DNA from: Sphingobacteriales bacterium
GTDB taxonomy: Bacteria; Bacteroidota; Bacteroidia; Chitinophagales; UBA2359
NCBI GenBank assembly: GCA_016711285.1
Contig: JADJTG010000013.1
Location: 412,001 to 476,000 of the forward strand
Reading direction: 5' to 3'
Length of the DNA stretch: 64,000 bases
Shown here piece by piece: positions 34,724-43,482 of this stretch (position 1 is its first letter; every line of letters begins with the position of its first letter). A program made the translations under genes and the position numbers. The notes under the pieces were generated by a model. The model made no database searches. It saw only the letters and a list, made by a program, of their open reading frames with translations, and was not told the origin of the DNA.

Positions 34724-35500
34724 ATGACAACAAAACCACTCAGTATTTTAGTAACCAACGATGACGGCATTACCGCCGCCGGTATTGCTCAATTGGTGCA
34801 GGTAGGGCTTAAATTTGGGAAAGTAACCGTAGTAGCTCCCGACAAACCGCAATCGGGAATGGGACACGCCATTACTATCAGTTCACCGTTGCGGCTTACG
34901 TCAGTTTCTATTTTTGAAGAATGGGGCGTAGAGGCATTTTCCTGCTCCGGCACACCGGTAGATTGCGTAAAACTCGCCAAAGACCAAATTTTGCACCATG
35001 CTCCCGATATTTGTTTGAGTGGAATAAACCACGGCTCCAATGCTGCCATCAATGTCATTTATTCCGGCACGATGTCGGCAGCGATGGAAGCCGCCATTGA
35101 AGGCATCAACGCTATTGGTTTTTCTTCGCTCAATTACGACCCCTCCGCCGACCTGAGTGCCTGTGCGCACTATGCCGAGCAAATTATCCATCAATGTTTG
35201 AAGTACGGATTTCCGGCTTCACGCTTGCTCAATGTCAATTTTCCGAATTTGCCGCTTGATGCCATCAGAGGTATCAAAATATGCCGACAAGCCGAAGCCA
35301 AGTGGGAGCAGATTTACGAAAAACGCTACGACCCTTTCAAACGACCCTATTACTGGCTCACGGGCGATTTTGCCAACGAAGACACCCACGCCGACAGCGA
35401 CTGGACAGCTTTGATGCAGGGCTATGTATCAGTAGTGCCCGTACAGCACGACCTCACCGCCTACCGCGATGTGGACTGGTTGCGCGAGCATTGGCAATAG
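34724..35500 (+). CDS. surE: 5'/3'-nucleotidase SurE
   Basis: 258 residues. The SurE start ILVTNDDGITAAGI gives the metal-binding Asn-Asp-Asp at 12-14. CSGTPVDCVKLA and LSGINHGSNAAINVIYSGT follow, with the conserved Ser/Asn metal ligands. It dephosphorylates nucleoside 5'- and 3'-monophosphates in the cytoplasm. The ATG at 34724 is the start; a TTG four codons upstream is unlikely. It converges on serC with 19 nt between them. Confidence 0.95.
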   Translation: MTTKPLSILVTNDDGITAAGIAQLVQVGLKFGKVTVVAPDKPQSGMGHAITISSPLRLTSVSIFEEWGVEAFSCSGTPVDCVKLAKDQILHHAPDICLSGINHGSNAAINVIYSGTMSAAMEAAIEGINAIGFSSLNYDPSADLSACAHYAEQIIHQCLKYGFPASRLLNVNFPNLPLDAIRGIKICRQAEAKWEQIYEKRYDPFKRPYYWLTGDFANEDTHADSDWTALMQGYVSVVPVQHDLTAYRDVDWLREHWQ

Positions 35501-35519
35501 CGTTGACAAGAAAGAATTT

Positions 35520-36590
35520 TTAAGCGTTTTTTTGTTCAAATGATTGCAGCACTTCCACTAAATGTTGCACACCTTCCATATCCATGGCATTGTACAAAGA
35601 AGCCCTGAATCCGCCCACTGTTTTGTAGCCTTTGATACCTACAATATCGTGTTGTTGTGCATATTGCAAGCAAGTCGCTTCCAAGTCGGGGTTTTTTATA
35701 TCAAATACTACATTCATCAAAGAGCGGTTTTCTTTGCCTTGAATACGCGGAGTAAATAATGAACTATTATCCAAAAAATGGTATAAATAAGCCGCTTTTG
35801 CGATATTATCCTGCTCTATTACAGCCAAGCCGCGTGCTGCTATCCATTGCAAAGTCAGATAACACGAATACACCGATAGCACCGCCGCCGTATTCAGCAC
35901 CGAAGCCTTGGCGATATGAGCGGCATAATCAAAAATTTCGGGTATGGGGCGCGGTTTGTTGCGTTGCGCCCATTCGCGGTCAATAATGACCAAAGAAGTA
36001 CCCGCCGCGCCTAAATTTTTTTGTGCGCTGGCGTGAATGAGTGCAAATTGTGCTACATCAATACGCTTTGAAAAAATATCGGAACACATATCAGCCACCA
36101 AAGGCACTGCGCCACACGCCGGATACTGCTGAAATTGTGTGCCGTAAATGGTATTATTGCTGGTAAGATAACAATAGTCGGCATCTTGCGGTATGTTCAT
36201 ATTTTGCGGAATATAGCTAAATTGCGCATCTTGGGAAGATGCCACTATTTCAGCATTGCCGTAGCACTGTGCATATTCAACGGCTTTGTTGCTCCAGTGT
36301 CCGGTATTGATATAGGCAGCTTTTTTTGCCAAAAAATTCATCGGAATCATAGCAAAATGATGCGTAGAGCCTCCGGTGATAAAAAGCACTTCGTGGGTAT
36401 CGGGCACTTGCAAAATTTCGCGCACCAAGCGTCGCGACTCCTGCATGACGTGCGTAAAATCGCTGCTTCGGTGCGATATTTCGGCAACAGACAAGCCACT
36501 GCCGTTGAAATTAAGAACACCCTGTGCCAATTGTTCAATAACGGCGGCGGGCAAAATAGCGGGACCCGCATAAAAATTATATTTTTTCAT
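35520..36590 (-). CDS. serC: Phosphoserine aminotransferase
   Basis: A 356-residue class V PLP aminotransferase. It makes 3-phosphoserine from 3-phosphohydroxypyruvate (serine synthesis) and can act in pyridoxal phosphate synthesis. The N-terminal YNFYAGPAILP and SHRSSDF are SerC hallmarks. The PLP lysine is Lys191 in HASAQKNLGAAG, and ITGGSTHHFAMIPMN is the phosphate-binding region. The ORF is complete. It lies 38 nt downstream of idi on the same strand, probably in one transcript with idi and the GNAT gene. Confidence 0.95.
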   Translation of the reverse strand: MKKYNFYAGPAILPAAVIEQLAQGVLNFNGSGLSVAEISHRSSDFTHVMQESRRLVREILQVPDTHEVLFITGGSTHHFAMIPMNFLAKKAAYINTGHWSNKAVEYAQCYGNAEIVASSQDAQFSYIPQNMNIPQDADYCYLTSNNTIYGTQFQQYPACGAVPLVADMCSDIFSKRIDVAQFALIHASAQKNLGAAGTSLVIIDREWAQRNKPRPIPEIFDYAAHIAKASVLNTAAVLSVYSCYLTLQWIAARGLAVIEQDNIAKAAYLYHFLDNSSLFTPRIQGKENRSLMNVVFDIKNPDLEATCLQYAQQHDIVGIKGYKTVGGFRASLYNAMDMEGVQHLVEVLQSFEQKNA

Positions 36591-36628
36591 AGCGGCAAAG
36601 TTTTAAAAAAAATAGCAAAAAACGATGT

Positions 36629-37174
36629 TCAGGAAGGATTTTTGAATAAAATTGTGCGGCTCTGCATTTCTTTTACAATTTCACGAAACCAAAAAGAGAA
36701 ATCATCGGGCTGTGCGGCAATCCAATGCTGCAAGGCAGCAGGCACTATCCACAATATAGCATCGGCTTCGCTGTGGGCAAAGGGAACATTACCATCGTAG
36801 CGAGCAGCAAATACGGTATCGTGTTCGTATTCCCAGAGTTGGCTTTTTTCATCAAAAAAACGATATACAAAAGAAAATAAGTTTTGAAGGACATTTTCGC
36901 CAACAGCAATTCCCAATTCTTCTTGTAGGCGGCGGACGGCGGCTTGTTCTAAAGTTTCGTGGAGGCGCGGGTGGCTGCAACAGGCATTGCTCCACAAACC
37001 GGCACTGTGGTATTTGCTGTAAGCGCGGCGTTGAAGCAGCCATTCTCCGCGCTCATTATAGAGCAGCACACTAAAAGCGCGGTGCAACAGCCCTTCGCGG
37101 TGGGCGTGCAGTTTTTCGGCACTGCCAATAGCAACGCCCTGTTCATCTACTAAAATAACCTCTTCGCTAATCAT
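36629..37174 (-). CDS. idi: Isopentenyl-diphosphate delta-isomerase, type 1
   Basis: A 181-residue Nudix-fold isomerase that interconverts isopentenyl and dimethylallyl diphosphate. NACCSHPR gives the catalytic Cys (65/66) and a metal His68; EYEHDTVFAA supplies the metal/catalytic Glu (115, 117). The Nudix-like helix is at LEQAAVRRLQEELG. It feeds the polyprenyl synthase encoded at 2984. It sits between the GNAT gene (38 nt upstream) and serC (38 nt downstream) on the minus strand. Confidence 0.94.
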   Translation of the reverse strand: MISEEVILVDEQGVAIGSAEKLHAHREGLLHRAFSVLLYNERGEWLLQRRAYSKYHSAGLWSNACCSHPRLHETLEQAAVRRLQEELGIAVGENVLQNLFSFVYRFFDEKSQLWEYEHDTVFAARYDGNVPFAHSEADAILWIVPAALQHWIAAQPDDFSFWFREIVKEMQSRTILFKNPS

Positions 37175-37212
37175 AGACTATGTAGGAAATGAGCAAATGA
37201 TATCGTTTTTCT

Positions 37213-37755
37213 TTAACAAGGTTTGGCTACTTGTGCAAAGTTTTTTTTCATTTCCAAGCGGTCGTGCAATTGTTTGCCTAATGCCTTTGGCGGTAAGGCT
37301 GCACCCATTTCAAAGCCACAGCTTTTCCAGAAAGCGATAGCTTTTTCATTTTCTTTCATTACTGCTATACAAATACGCTCAAATCCCTTCGACAAAGTAT
37401 AACTTTCAAACCATTGATAAATGCTTTTTCCTTTTCCTTTGCTTCGTTTTTCGGGGTGCAGGAGGAGCAAGGGCAGATGCATGGTATTTTTGCAGGGGTA
37501 ATGCTTGACGGCTCGAATGATGCCGATGAGTTCGTTGGCTTCAAAAATACCGAAAGCCAAATATTGTTCGGGGTTGCTGTCTTCAGGAAAATCAGTGAAA
37601 AAACCCTGAGAACCAGCTTCGGTAGGCAATTGCCCTTCCATCAAAAGAGCATAGTCGGTGCATATTTCGGCAAATTCGGCTACGATTTCATTCTCACGTT
37701 CTTCCAGCAGTTTTATCATGAATTCAGAGTTCTTAAAAACCAAATGCTCTGTCAT
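37213..37755 (-). CDS. GNAT family N-acetyltransferase
   Basis: 180 residues with the GNAT fold: FGIFEANELIGIIRAVKHYP (beta strands), HPEKRSKGKGKSIYQWFESY (the acetyl-CoA pyrophosphate loop R/Q-x-x-G-x-G/A region), and CIAVMKENEKAIAFWKSCGF (motif B with the usual AIxFWxxxGF). It transfers an acyl group from acyl-CoA to an unknown amine. It is cytoplasmic and is probably co-transcribed with idi and serC, though the link looks incidental. Confidence 0.82.
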   Translation of the reverse strand: MTEHLVFKNSEFMIKLLEERENEIVAEFAEICTDYALLMEGQLPTEAGSQGFFTDFPEDSNPEQYLAFGIFEANELIGIIRAVKHYPCKNTMHLPLLLLHPEKRSKGKGKSIYQWFESYTLSKGFERICIAVMKENEKAIAFWKSCGFEMGAALPPKALGKQLHDRLEMKKNFAQVAKPC

Positions 37756-37920
37756 ACTTTTATTTTAAAATAAAGACGTTATAAAGATAAAAATAGTTCT
37801 GTCGGCTACCGAAAAAATATACTATATCAACAGCAGGCGACATTTTTTGTTTGGCTTTGAACAATAAAACACAAGATTTATATCTGTAAATTGCATTGTA
37901 AAAATTTATATTTCATACAT

Positions 37921-38454
37921 TTACAAAGCATTTAGAATTTCTTCACATAAAGCGATATTGTTACGAGTGCGATATGGTATAATAATCTGTGCTTGCTGAT
38001 AATACAATTGACGTTGTTGTAAGGTATTTTGGATAAAATTCATCAGTTCATCGCCTTTGAGGTGTGCAATTAAAGGGCGGTGTGCTTGTTGAAATTTAAG
38101 CCGTTGATACAGCACTTCGGGCGGTGTTTGCAGATAAACAGTACAGCCCTTGTTGTTCATAAATTGCATATTGTCAAAAAAACAAGGTGTTCCGCCGCCT
38201 GTTGCAACCACAACTCGTTCAAAACCGGACATTTCTTGTAGGGCGGCGGCTTCTTGCTCCCGAAAATAGGTTTCGCCGTGTACACTGATGAGTGTTTTGA
38301 TACTTTTGCGGCAGCGTGTAGCGATGTATTCATCTAAGTCAATGAAATCGTATTGCAAGGTTTGTGCCAACAATGCACCTACGGTACTTTTTCCGGTTGC
38401 CATAAATCCGAGCAAAAATATTCTTATAGGAGGTTGGTACTGTTTATTATTCAT
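37921..38454 (-). CDS. aroK: Shikimate kinase
   Basis: 177 residues. Walker A GFMATGKS is at 16-23, the shikimate-binding DLDEY at ~38-42, and GETYFREQE and ATGGGTPCF carry the substrate-binding Arg and Gly loop. KLKF..HRPL is in the lid region. It phosphorylates shikimate in aromatic amino acid synthesis. Full length for AroK. It lies 40 nt downstream of lpxD on the same strand. Confidence 0.94.
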   Translation of the reverse strand: MNNKQYQPPIRIFLLGFMATGKSTVGALLAQTLQYDFIDLDEYIATRCRKSIKTLISVHGETYFREQEAAALQEMSGFERVVVATGGGTPCFFDNMQFMNNKGCTVYLQTPPEVLYQRLKFQQAHRPLIAHLKGDELMNFIQNTLQQRQLYYQQAQIIIPYRTRNNIALCEEILNAL

Positions 38455-38494
38455 CGCTGCTTACCGCTACATCAAAAAAAACGGGGATAATATA

Positions 38495-39466
38495 TTATTC
38501 ATTCTCATTCGCCTGATTGCTCCGCACCATTGACCATACGTGTTGTGCCAGTTCGGGTACTTGTTTCAAATAAGCCAGTTCGCGCATTTTATCGCGGGCA
38601 TCTTCAACCGGAATACCGAAATACACCTTACCGCCTTCGAGCGATTTGGGCACACCCGATTTAGCCAATACTACCGCCCCTTCGCCGATATGGAGGCTTT
38701 TGTTGATGCCCACCTGCCCCCAAATAGTCACGCCGTTGCCGAGCGAAGTTTTTCCGGCGATACCCACCTGAGCAGCTATCAAACAATTTTTGCCCAGCAC
38801 CACGCCGTGTCCGATATGCACCTGATTGTCAATTTTGCAGCCTGCGCCGATAATGGTATCACCCGAAACACCTCTGTCGATGGTGCAGCCTGCGCCGATT
38901 TCTACATTATCTTCAATGAGCAGCCGCCCGCAGGAGTGCATTTTTTCGTAGTTGCCTGCGGTGCGTTTTTTATAATAAAAAGCATCGCTGCCCAAAGTAG
39001 TGTTGGCGTGTACAATTACATTTGAGCCGATGTGGGTATGGTCATAAATGACCACATTGGGATAAATAATAGTATTTGCACCAATACTGACGTGGTTTCC
39101 AATCGCAACATTATGAGCAATTTGCGCCGTTTCGTCAATATTAACTGTTTCGCCGCAGGCTTTGGAGCTTATTTTCAAGGGGCGAAAAAATGTTGCCAAA
39201 CGGTTGTAGTCGCGGAAGGGGTCTTCAGAGATGATGAGTGTTTTTTGGAGGGGGTTGGCAACCTTTGCTTCATTGATGATAATAACAGAAGCAGCGGACT
39301 GCAAGCATTTTTGATAATATTTGGGGTGATCCACAAAACTGATGTCGCCCGCCTGTACTTTATGTATTTCGTTGATACCCAAACAAAGTTCATCGTCATT
39401 GCCCAAGCAAACAGCAGACAGCATAGCAGCAATATCGCCTGCACGGTAAGGTTGTGGAAATTGCAT
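38495..39466 (-). CDS. lpxD: UDP-3-O-acylglucosamine N-acyltransferase
   Basis: 323 residues. The N-terminal uridine-binding domain (~1-100) is followed by a left-handed beta helix of hexapeptide repeats (NVAIGNHVSIGANTIIYPNV, IGAGCTIDRGVSGDTIIGAG). The catalytic His is His220 in VHIGHGVVLG. It adds the second hydroxyacyl chain in lipid A synthesis in the cytoplasm. The rest of the lpx pathway is not nearby. It is upstream of aroK on the minus strand. Confidence 0.95.
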   Translation of the reverse strand: MQFPQPYRAGDIAAMLSAVCLGNDDELCLGINEIHKVQAGDISFVDHPKYYQKCLQSAASVIIINEAKVANPLQKTLIISEDPFRDYNRLATFFRPLKISSKACGETVNIDETAQIAHNVAIGNHVSIGANTIIYPNVVIYDHTHIGSNVIVHANTTLGSDAFYYKKRTAGNYEKMHSCGRLLIEDNVEIGAGCTIDRGVSGDTIIGAGCKIDNQVHIGHGVVLGKNCLIAAQVGIAGKTSLGNGVTIWGQVGINKSLHIGEGAVVLAKSGVPKSLEGGKVYFGIPVEDARDKMRELAYLKQVPELAQHVWSMVRSNQANENE

Positions 39467-39535
39467 ACAGATATGAAGATGTATAAAAGAAATGAATATT
39501 TTTTAATTCAGAAATAATAAGATTTGATGCTTTTT

Positions 39536-40750
39536 TTATTCAACCACACGAATACGCGGTATAAACCAGAGGCAGAAAAAGGTTAGCAGAATAGATAAAT
39601 AACCCACGACAGAAAAATTGCCCAAAGTACCGTCTGCATTTTGCACAATAATAAACCCCGCCAAGGTAGAACTCAATCCTGAAGCTATATTTTGTACGGC
39701 AGCGCGCAAACTCATAAAGCCGCCGCGTTGTTGTGCCGCCACTGCTCCCGACATCAGTGTTTGTGCCGGAATATAACGTCCGCCTCCCAATACAAAAAAC
39801 AAAGCAATCACCACAAATATAAACCACAAATGAGTAGCTGCCGTCAAATGTGTAATGAGCAAAGTAGGTATCACCGCCAAAGCAATGAGTACTTTCAGTA
39901 CCTGATGGCTGCTATAACGGTCGCTCAATCTGCCCAGCAAAGGCGACGAAACCACCGACACACTGCCACCCACCAAATATATCAAAGGAATTTGCTCTTG
40001 AGTAAACCCTATATTTCTTACCATATAAGGAGCAAAGAAAGGAATGAGTACAAAATGTCCGATGGTGATAAAAAATCCCAAGCACAACGCATATACTTGG
40101 TTGGAGTCGCGCAGCACTTGTTTTAAATAGGTGAGGGGCGATGCGTAAGGAACGGCTTGCTGCAAGTGCTTTCTCAAAGAAGGCAACCAAGCCAGCATCA
40201 ATATCCATATCAAAGCACCAAAGGCGGCTACCGCCAAAAAAGGAACGTGCCAATCATACAAATTAGCCAAATACAATCCGAAAGGCACACCTGCAATGGA
40301 AGAAATAGAAAAAGAAATGGAATACAAGCCCATGGCTTTGCCGCGCTCGTGGTATTCGTACAAATCGCTGATGGCAGCCAATACCAAACTACTCGCCACG
40401 CCGCCAAAAATTCCGGTAATACAACGCGCCAGCAACAATACCCAATAGCTGTAAGCACTGCCGCACAAAGCCGTACCCAACACAAAACCACCCGCCGCCA
40501 CCAACAAAGCCGGACGGCGGTCGAAGCGATCTAAAAAAAAGGTAGCGGCAAAACTGCTCAATCCAGCACTAAAAGTATAAATAGAAACGGCAATACTGAA
40601 TTGTTGGGGCGTAATGGCAAATATTTTCATGAGGCGGTCGCCTAAGGGCATCATCAAAATAAAATCTACCATGTGCGCAAAATTCAACAACACAAACAAC
40701 CATAGCAATTGGCTGCGGTGTTTGGTCAGCAACACATCGGCTGCTGCCAT
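39536..40750 (-). CDS. Major facilitator superfamily transporter (DHA1-like)
   Basis: About 404 residues with 12 predicted membrane segments. The inter-TM2/3 motif reads FLDRFDRRPALLVAAGG (D-x-x-D-R-R-P variant of the MFS A motif), and a second copy in the C half reads LGRLSDRYSSHQVLK. The layout resembles sugar/drug efflux DHA1 transporters such as AraJ; substrate not assignable. The ATG at 40750 (MAAADVLLTKHRSQ) is preferred to a GTG seven codons upstream. Confidence 0.85.
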   Translation of the reverse strand: MAAADVLLTKHRSQLLWLFVLLNFAHMVDFILMMPLGDRLMKIFAITPQQFSIAVSIYTFSAGLSSFAATFFLDRFDRRPALLVAAGGFVLGTALCGSAYSYWVLLLARCITGIFGGVASSLVLAAISDLYEYHERGKAMGLYSISFSISSIAGVPFGLYLANLYDWHVPFLAVAAFGALIWILMLAWLPSLRKHLQQAVPYASPLTYLKQVLRDSNQVYALCLGFFITIGHFVLIPFFAPYMVRNIGFTQEQIPLIYLVGGSVSVVSSPLLGRLSDRYSSHQVLKVLIALAVIPTLLITHLTAATHLWFIFVVIALFFVLGGGRYIPAQTLMSGAVAAQQRGGFMSLRAAVQNIASGLSSTLAGFIIVQNADGTLGNFSVVGYLSILLTFFCLWFIPRIRVVE

Positions 40751-40804
40751 AGGAGAGGATACACTACTCACACAATATCAATTCACAAAACGATATGAAA
40801 AAAG

Positions 40805-40850
40805 AAAAAGTGACGAACGGCGAAAATCGATAAATTCATCACTTTTTTTT
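40805..40850 (-). terminator. Possible terminator after sucD
   Basis: Weak A/T-rich hairpin: AAAAAGTGA / TCACTTTTT with a 25-nt loop and flanking A and T runs, 25-70 nt downstream of the sucD stop on the minus strand. Confidence 0.35.
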
Positions 40851-40874
40851 TGAATAGGGATATAAAAATTAAAA

Positions 40875-41753
40875 TTAAGGCAATTTATTCAGGGCTTTTA
40901 AAACGGTTTGCCCGATAAAAGCGGGTGATTCTACAACGTGAATACCACATTCGCGCATAATTTTCATTTTAGCGGCAGCCGTATCTTCTTCGCCGCCTAC
41001 AATAGCACCGGCGTGTCCCATGGTTCTGCCTTTGGGTGCGGTTTGTCCGGCAATAAAACCAACAACGGGTTTAGTGCCGTAGGTTCGGATATAATGAGCA
41101 GCATCTGCTTCCATAGAGCCGCCGATTTCGCCTATCATAATAATAGCTTCGGTGTCGGGGTCGTTCATCAGCAATTGCACGGCATCTTTGGTAGTAGTGC
41201 CCACGATAGGGTCGCCGCCGATACCGATACAGGTAGATTGTCCCAAACCGGCTTTAGTGACCTGATCTACTGCTTCGTAGGTGAGCGTACCGGAGCGCGA
41301 CACAATACCGATACTACCGGGGCGGTGAATAAAGCCGGGCATAATGCCAACTTTGGCTTCGCCCGGAGTGATAACACCCGGGCAATTAGGTCCGATAAGG
41401 CGGCTTTTTTTATCCGAAAGGTACGATTTTACGCGTACCATATCCTGAACCGGAATACCTTCGGTGATACAAATAATAACGCCAATACCTGCTTCGGCAG
41501 ATTCCATGATGGCATCGGCAGCAAAAGCCGGCGGCACAAAAATAATGGATACATTGGCATCTTCCTGGCGCACGGCATCATACACTGTATTGAACACCGG
41601 ACGGTCTAAGTGTTTTTGACCGCCTTTATTCGGCGTTACACCGCCTACTACTTTTGTGCCGTACTCTATCATTTGTTGCGCATGAAAAGTGCCCTCCGAA
41701 CCTGTGAAGCCTTGCACGATTACTCTGGATTGTTTTCCTACTAAAACAGACAT
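40875..41753 (-). CDS. sucD: Succinate-CoA ligase subunit alpha
   Basis: 292 residues. The CoA-binding Rossmann N half (VIVQGFTGSEGTFHAQQMI, GGVTPNKGG, FVPPAFAADAIME) is followed by the ligase half with GPNCPGVITPGE and the phosphohistidine His247 in RTMGHAGAIVGG. With SucC it makes ATP or GTP from succinyl-CoA in the TCA cycle. sucC is not adjacent. A minus-strand TAACTTTG at 41793-41800 is a likely -7 promoter element. Confidence 0.96.
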   Translation of the reverse strand: MSVLVGKQSRVIVQGFTGSEGTFHAQQMIEYGTKVVGGVTPNKGGQKHLDRPVFNTVYDAVRQEDANVSIIFVPPAFAADAIMESAEAGIGVIICITEGIPVQDMVRVKSYLSDKKSRLIGPNCPGVITPGEAKVGIMPGFIHRPGSIGIVSRSGTLTYEAVDQVTKAGLGQSTCIGIGGDPIVGTTTKDAVQLLMNDPDTEAIIMIGEIGGSMEADAAHYIRTYGTKPVVGFIAGQTAPKGRTMGHAGAIVGGEEDTAAAKMKIMRECGIHVVESPAFIGQTVLKALNKLP

Positions 41754-41792
41754 GGAAAAGAATGAATTATGGTTGATTTAAAATAAATGCCG

Positions 41793-41800
41793 CAAAGTTA
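41793..41800 (-). promoter_or_regulatory. -7 promoter element for sucD
   Basis: Minus-strand TAACTTTG (TAnnTTTG), about 40 nt upstream of the sucD ATG. No -33 TTG at normal spacing. Confidence 0.4.
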
Positions 41801-41918
41801 CGCTTTATTCAAGTAGTTTATGAAAAAACAATAAAATTTTATTCATAGGTTTAAAAATATCTCAAGTATTTTATGTATATTGTTGCGTTGTTTTTTTTAT
41901 TTGGGTACAATATTTCTT

Positions 41919-43238
41919 ATGCGATTTATATTGAATTTTTATTTTACAATCCTTTTTGTATTAACAAATACGCTGCTGTATGCACAAAATACCGTAGTAT
42001 GGAACGATACACAAGGGCATTTTTGGGCTTTTAATAAAAATGGCACATACCAATTAGATCATCGTCCTGTAAAAAACTACTATATCGGCAACGATTATGT
42101 AGTTTTTCAAAACGACCGCAAAGATGTAGTATATTATTACAAAGGCAATACGCGCATATTGTCGGCATTGGGCGGTTTGGAGTATTGCGATGCCAAAGGC
42201 GACATAATGGTATCTGAACTAAAGGGACAGTTAAGTGTAATAGAAAAAGGAAAAGAACATCTTCTTTTATCGGCAAAAATCCCCGACAAAAAATATAAAT
42301 GCAGTAATTCCATAGTCGGATTTTCGGACGGAAAAAATCTGAGCATATACCAACAGCAACAGATTTATCCGGTCACTGATGCGGCGGTGTTGCAATGGGC
42401 GGTGAGCAATACCGGATTGGCATATATAGCACCAAGCACAAAAACGCTGCGTCTTTGGAAAAACGGTACTGATGAAGAAATAAGTACCAATACACAAGCA
42501 TTTTTTATTGGCGACGATTATTTGGCATATCAGTCGGAGGATGGAAAATGGTGGGTATATTATGAAGGCGAAACATCTCCTTTGCCCGACTTATACGATA
42601 TGCAATACGGCGACTCCCTAATTGCCTGTAAAGCTGATAATGCTCTGTATGAATGGAGAAAAGGAAACTTAACCACGCTTGCCAACGAATATGTTAAATA
42701 TTTTGCTGTCAGCGGAAATACAATAGTGTGGGTAAATACAAATCAGGAACTATGGGGTTTTTATAAAGGAACAACAAAAATTTTGAACAATGATGTAAGA
42801 GCAGCCACTTCTCCTACCCCACAAAAGCGTTCCGCCACAAAATCTAATAACACACCGAAGACTTATACATCTAACCCATATAAGGAAAATGATTATAATA
42901 GCGAAGACAAAGTATTAGTAATAGAAACAACGAAAGATGGAAAAATAGATATATTAGCATGCAAGGAGAATCCTAAAAAAAATAGGATAGACCAAAATAA
43001 CAAGAATACAAATGAAGTTTTCCCTTATTCATTGCAAGAGCAAGGTGCATTATTTCATCTGTGCGATGACCTCATTTTACTTTCAGGGGATTATATGCAG
43101 TGTTTTTATAGAGGAAATATATTGCCAGTAAATAGTCGTATCGCAAAAAATATACAGGCTTTCGGCTCTTCCTTATTATATGATATAGGAAATAAAGACT
43201 ATTACATTTTTTATGATGGTAAAGAAATTACTCCATAA
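41919..43238 (+). CDS. Secreted repeat protein, possible beta-propeller, unknown function
   Basis: 439 residues, not a family I recognise. A signal peptide (MRFILNFYFTILFVLTNTLL, then YAQ) predicts export. The rest consists of short repeated strands built around aromatic and Gly/Asp residues: VVWNDTQGHFWAFNKNGTY, GNDYVVFQNDRKDVVYYYKG, WKNGTDEEI, DDYLAYQSEDGKWWVYYEGE, VWVNTNQELWGFYKG. This suggests a WD-like or propeller fold. Residues ~310-360 are a low-complexity Lys/Asn/Ser/Thr linker. No T9SS domain is visible. The ATG at 41919 is chosen because it directly starts the signal peptide. It is followed by a strong terminator. Confidence 0.7.
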   Translation: MRFILNFYFTILFVLTNTLLYAQNTVVWNDTQGHFWAFNKNGTYQLDHRPVKNYYIGNDYVVFQNDRKDVVYYYKGNTRILSALGGLEYCDAKGDIMVSELKGQLSVIEKGKEHLLLSAKIPDKKYKCSNSIVGFSDGKNLSIYQQQQIYPVTDAAVLQWAVSNTGLAYIAPSTKTLRLWKNGTDEEISTNTQAFFIGDDYLAYQSEDGKWWVYYEGETSPLPDLYDMQYGDSLIACKADNALYEWRKGNLTTLANEYVKYFAVSGNTIVWVNTNQELWGFYKGTTKILNNDVRAATSPTPQKRSATKSNNTPKTYTSNPYKENDYNSEDKVLVIETTKDGKIDILACKENPKKNRIDQNNKNTNEVFPYSLQEQGALFHLCDDLILLSGDYMQCFYRGNILPVNSRIAKNIQAFGSSLLYDIGNKDYYIFYDGKEITP

Positions 43239-43416
43239 ATTTTACGTTTATTTTTATTCAGAATACTCTTATTCTAAAATAGTTTATCTGCTGTGTATAT
43301 ATCAAATGTGGGCATATACTCTAAGATTAATACACCCAAAATATAGTATATTTTATCTTTATCGTCAGATAAAATCATCACTATGCCCCAAATAGATTTC
43401 GAATAAACAAACCAAT

Positions 43417-43458
43417 AAAAAAGGAACAAAACTCAGCAAGAGTTTTGTTCCTTTTTTT
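43417..43458. terminator. Bidirectional rho-independent terminator
   Basis: Perfect hairpin GGAACAAAACTC / GAGTTTTGTTCC with a 5-nt loop, flanked by A6 and T7, between the convergent secreted-protein and Ppx-like genes. Confidence 0.9.
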
Positions 43459-43482
43459 GGCTGAAATCTGCAAACAGCACAA